Source of the DNA: an uncultured Eubacteriales bacterium
GTDB taxonomy: Bacteria > Bacillota_A > Clostridia > Oscillospirales > Oscillospiraceae
Reading direction: 5' to 3'
Length of the DNA stretch: 5,312 bases
NCBI GenBank assembly: GCA_949739085.1
Contig: CATIYU010000021.1
Coordinates: 1 to 5,312 of the forward strand
The position numbers were made by a program, and so were the translations under genes. The stretch's first letter is position 1. Every line of letters starts with the position of its first letter. Below, one piece after another: positions 4,031 through 5,312 of this stretch. A model generated the notes under the pieces. The model worked only from the letters and a program-made list of their open reading frames with translations, did no database searches and was not told the DNA's origin.

Positions 4031-5312
4031 ATGACAGAAGCGGAACAGAAGCGGCAGGACTACCGGAAAACCATGATGCTCACCGAGCCCCTGCCCCGGG
4101 TCATCACCAAAATGGCGGCGCCGTCCATCGTCTCCTTCCTGATTACATCCATTTACAACCTGGCGGACACCTTCTTCGTCAGCTCCCTCGGCACCAACGC
4201 CACGGCGGCGGTCAGCGTCAACGCCTCCCTGGACCAAATCCTCATGATGGCCGGGTCCATGCTGGCGGTGGGCGCGGCCAGCTACATTTCCCGCCTGCTA
4301 GGGGCGCGGAAGGAGGAGCGGGCCAGCCAGGTCTTTTCCGTGGCCTTCTTCTCCGCGATGGCCTTCGGCCTGGTGGTGCTGGCGGTGGGCCTGACTTTTA
4401 TGCGCCCAATGGTGCGGCTGCTGGGGGCGACGGACACCTGCGAGCAGTTTGCCGCCGACTACGCCGCCTACGTGCTGCTGGTCGCCCCCTTTATGGCGGC
4501 GAATTTCGTGATGAACCAGTGCCTGCGGGCCGAGGGCAGCGCCATGCTGAGCATGATCGGCATGGGCTTCGGCGGGGTTCTCAACTGCTTTCTGGACCCC
4601 ATCTTCATTTTTACCCTGGACATGGGGGTGGCGGGCGCGTCCATGGCCACCGCCATTTCCAAGCTCGTCAGCTTCGCCATCCTGATCTTCCCCTATCTGA
4701 CCCGCCGCAGCCTCCTGCGCCTGTCCCCCAGGCTGTTCAAGCCCGACGCGGCCATTGTGGGGCAGATTGTGTCGGTGGGCTCCTCCTCCCTGTTCCGGAA
4801 CGGGCTGGCGGTGATTTCCGCCATTGTCCTCAACCGCATTGCCGGTGGGATTTCCGACTCCGTGCTGGCGGGCATCGGCGTGGCCACTAAGGTGATGATG
4901 TTCCCCTTTGGCATCATCCTGGGCTTTGGCACCGGGTTCCAGCCGGTGGCGGGCTTCAACTGGGGGGCGAAACGCTATGACCGGGTGGAGGAGAGCTACC
5001 GCTTCGCCGCCCGCACGGCGGTTCTCGGCGCGGCGGCCATGGGACTGCTGCTGGCGGTGTTCGCCAACCCGCTGATCGCCCTCTTTGCCAAGGCGGACCC
5101 GGAAATGCGGGCCATCGGGGCGCTGGCCATCCGCCTGCAATGCCTGGCGCTGCCCGCCCACAGCTGGGTGGCGGTGGTCAATATGCTCTGCGCCGGGCTG
5201 GGGCGGGCTGGCGGCGCGGTGCTGCTGTCCACCGCGAGGCAGGGGACCTGCTTCCTGCCCATCGTGTACCCCATGGCCCTGCTGTGGGGGGCCAACGGCG
5301 TGGCGGCGGTGC
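4031..5312 (+). CDS. MATE family efflux transporter (MepA/DinF-like), C-terminus beyond window
   Basis: An open frame of 427 codons running off the window edge. Family members are about 450 residues, so most of the protein is seen. MATE proteins export cationic drugs, dyes or metabolites across the cytoplasmic membrane in exchange for Na+ or H+. After a charged cytoplasmic N-terminus (1-22), hydrophobic segments follow at about 25-48, 58-85, 100-124, 140-162, 172-196, 200-223, 245-268, 280-303, 328-352, 362-385 and 396-420. Family signatures include IYNLADTFFVSSLG (41-54), NQCLRAEG (162-169), LDPIFIF (188-194), FGTGFQPVAGFNWGAKRYDRV (299-319) and TARQG (401-405). The start at 4031 is set by GGAGG eight bases upstream. 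It has its own promoter and a long operator-like palindrome, so it is probably induced by a substrate through a repressor, and it is not in an operon with the upstream regulator. The subfamily and substrate are uncertain. Confidence 0.93.
   Translation, partial: MTEAEQKRQDYRKTMMLTEPLPRVITKMAAPSIVSFLITSIYNLADTFFVSSLGTNATAAVSVNASLDQILMMAGSMLAVGAASYISRLLGARKEERASQVFSVAFFSAMAFGLVVLAVGLTFMRPMVRLLGATDTCEQFAADYAAYVLLVAPFMAANFVMNQCLRAEGSAMLSMIGMGFGGVLNCFLDPIFIFTLDMGVAGASMATAISKLVSFAILIFPYLTRRSLLRLSPRLFKPDAAIVGQIVSVGSSSLFRNGLAVISAIVLNRIAGGISDSVLAGIGVATKVMMFPFGIILGFGTGFQPVAGFNWGAKRYDRVEESYRFAARTAVLGAAAMGLLLAVFANPLIALFAKADPEMRAIGALAIRLQCLALPAHSWVAVVNMLCAGLGRAGGAVLLSTARQGTCFLPIVYPMALLWGANGVAAV

Noticed and set aside
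4298..5161. A 287-codon minus-strand frame opposite the MATE gene
   Set aside because: It is biased in Gly, His, Gln and Arg with no domain, and the plus strand carries clear MATE motifs throughout.

Overview
The window looks like a piece of chromosome from a GC-rich anaerobic Firmicute, most like the Oscillospiraceae/Flavonifractor type of gut Clostridia. This is inferred from the gene families, the strong purine-rich ribosome sites (GGAGG, AGGAGG), the clear sigma-A type promoters in short AT-richer gaps, and codons heavily biased to G/C at third positions. Species cannot be fixed from the sequence alone.

Layout from left to right: (1) Positions 1-115 hold a strong hairpin that probably ends a leftward operon. 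(2) Positions 116-2886 are a two-gene operon on the minus strand: an APC-superfamily amino acid permease of the YjeM-like glutamate/GABA-antiporter group, followed 23 bases later by an M18 (aspartyl-type) aminopeptidase. (3) Positions 2887-3206 are a divergent control region. It has a leftward promoter (TTGTCA-17-TATAAT with extended -10), a palindrome TTGTTGACAA lying on its -35 box, a tandem 11-bp repeat over its start site, a perfect DnaA-box 9-mer, a rightward promoter (TTTACT-17-TATAAT), and a GC hairpin touching the next gene's Shine-Dalgarno. (4) Positions 3207-3881 encode a FadR-type (GntR/FCD) regulator on the plus strand. (5) Positions 3882-4030 hold its terminator, then a strong promoter with a long near-perfect palindrome across the -10 end and the start of transcription. 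(6) From 4031 to the window edge is a MATE-family efflux transporter, cut off near its C-terminus.

Working model: the GntR/FCD protein senses a small carboxylate or amino-acid-like ligand and controls the divergent permease-aminopeptidase operon, which would import amino acids or peptide-derived compounds and trim acidic N-terminal residues from peptides. The MATE gene is a separate unit under its own operator, whose shape suggests a MarR- or TetR-like repressor not present in the window.

I found no mobile element, CRISPR array, tRNA or rRNA, and no evidence of a wholly new system. The most informative signals are the operator-like palindromes in the two regulatory gaps.
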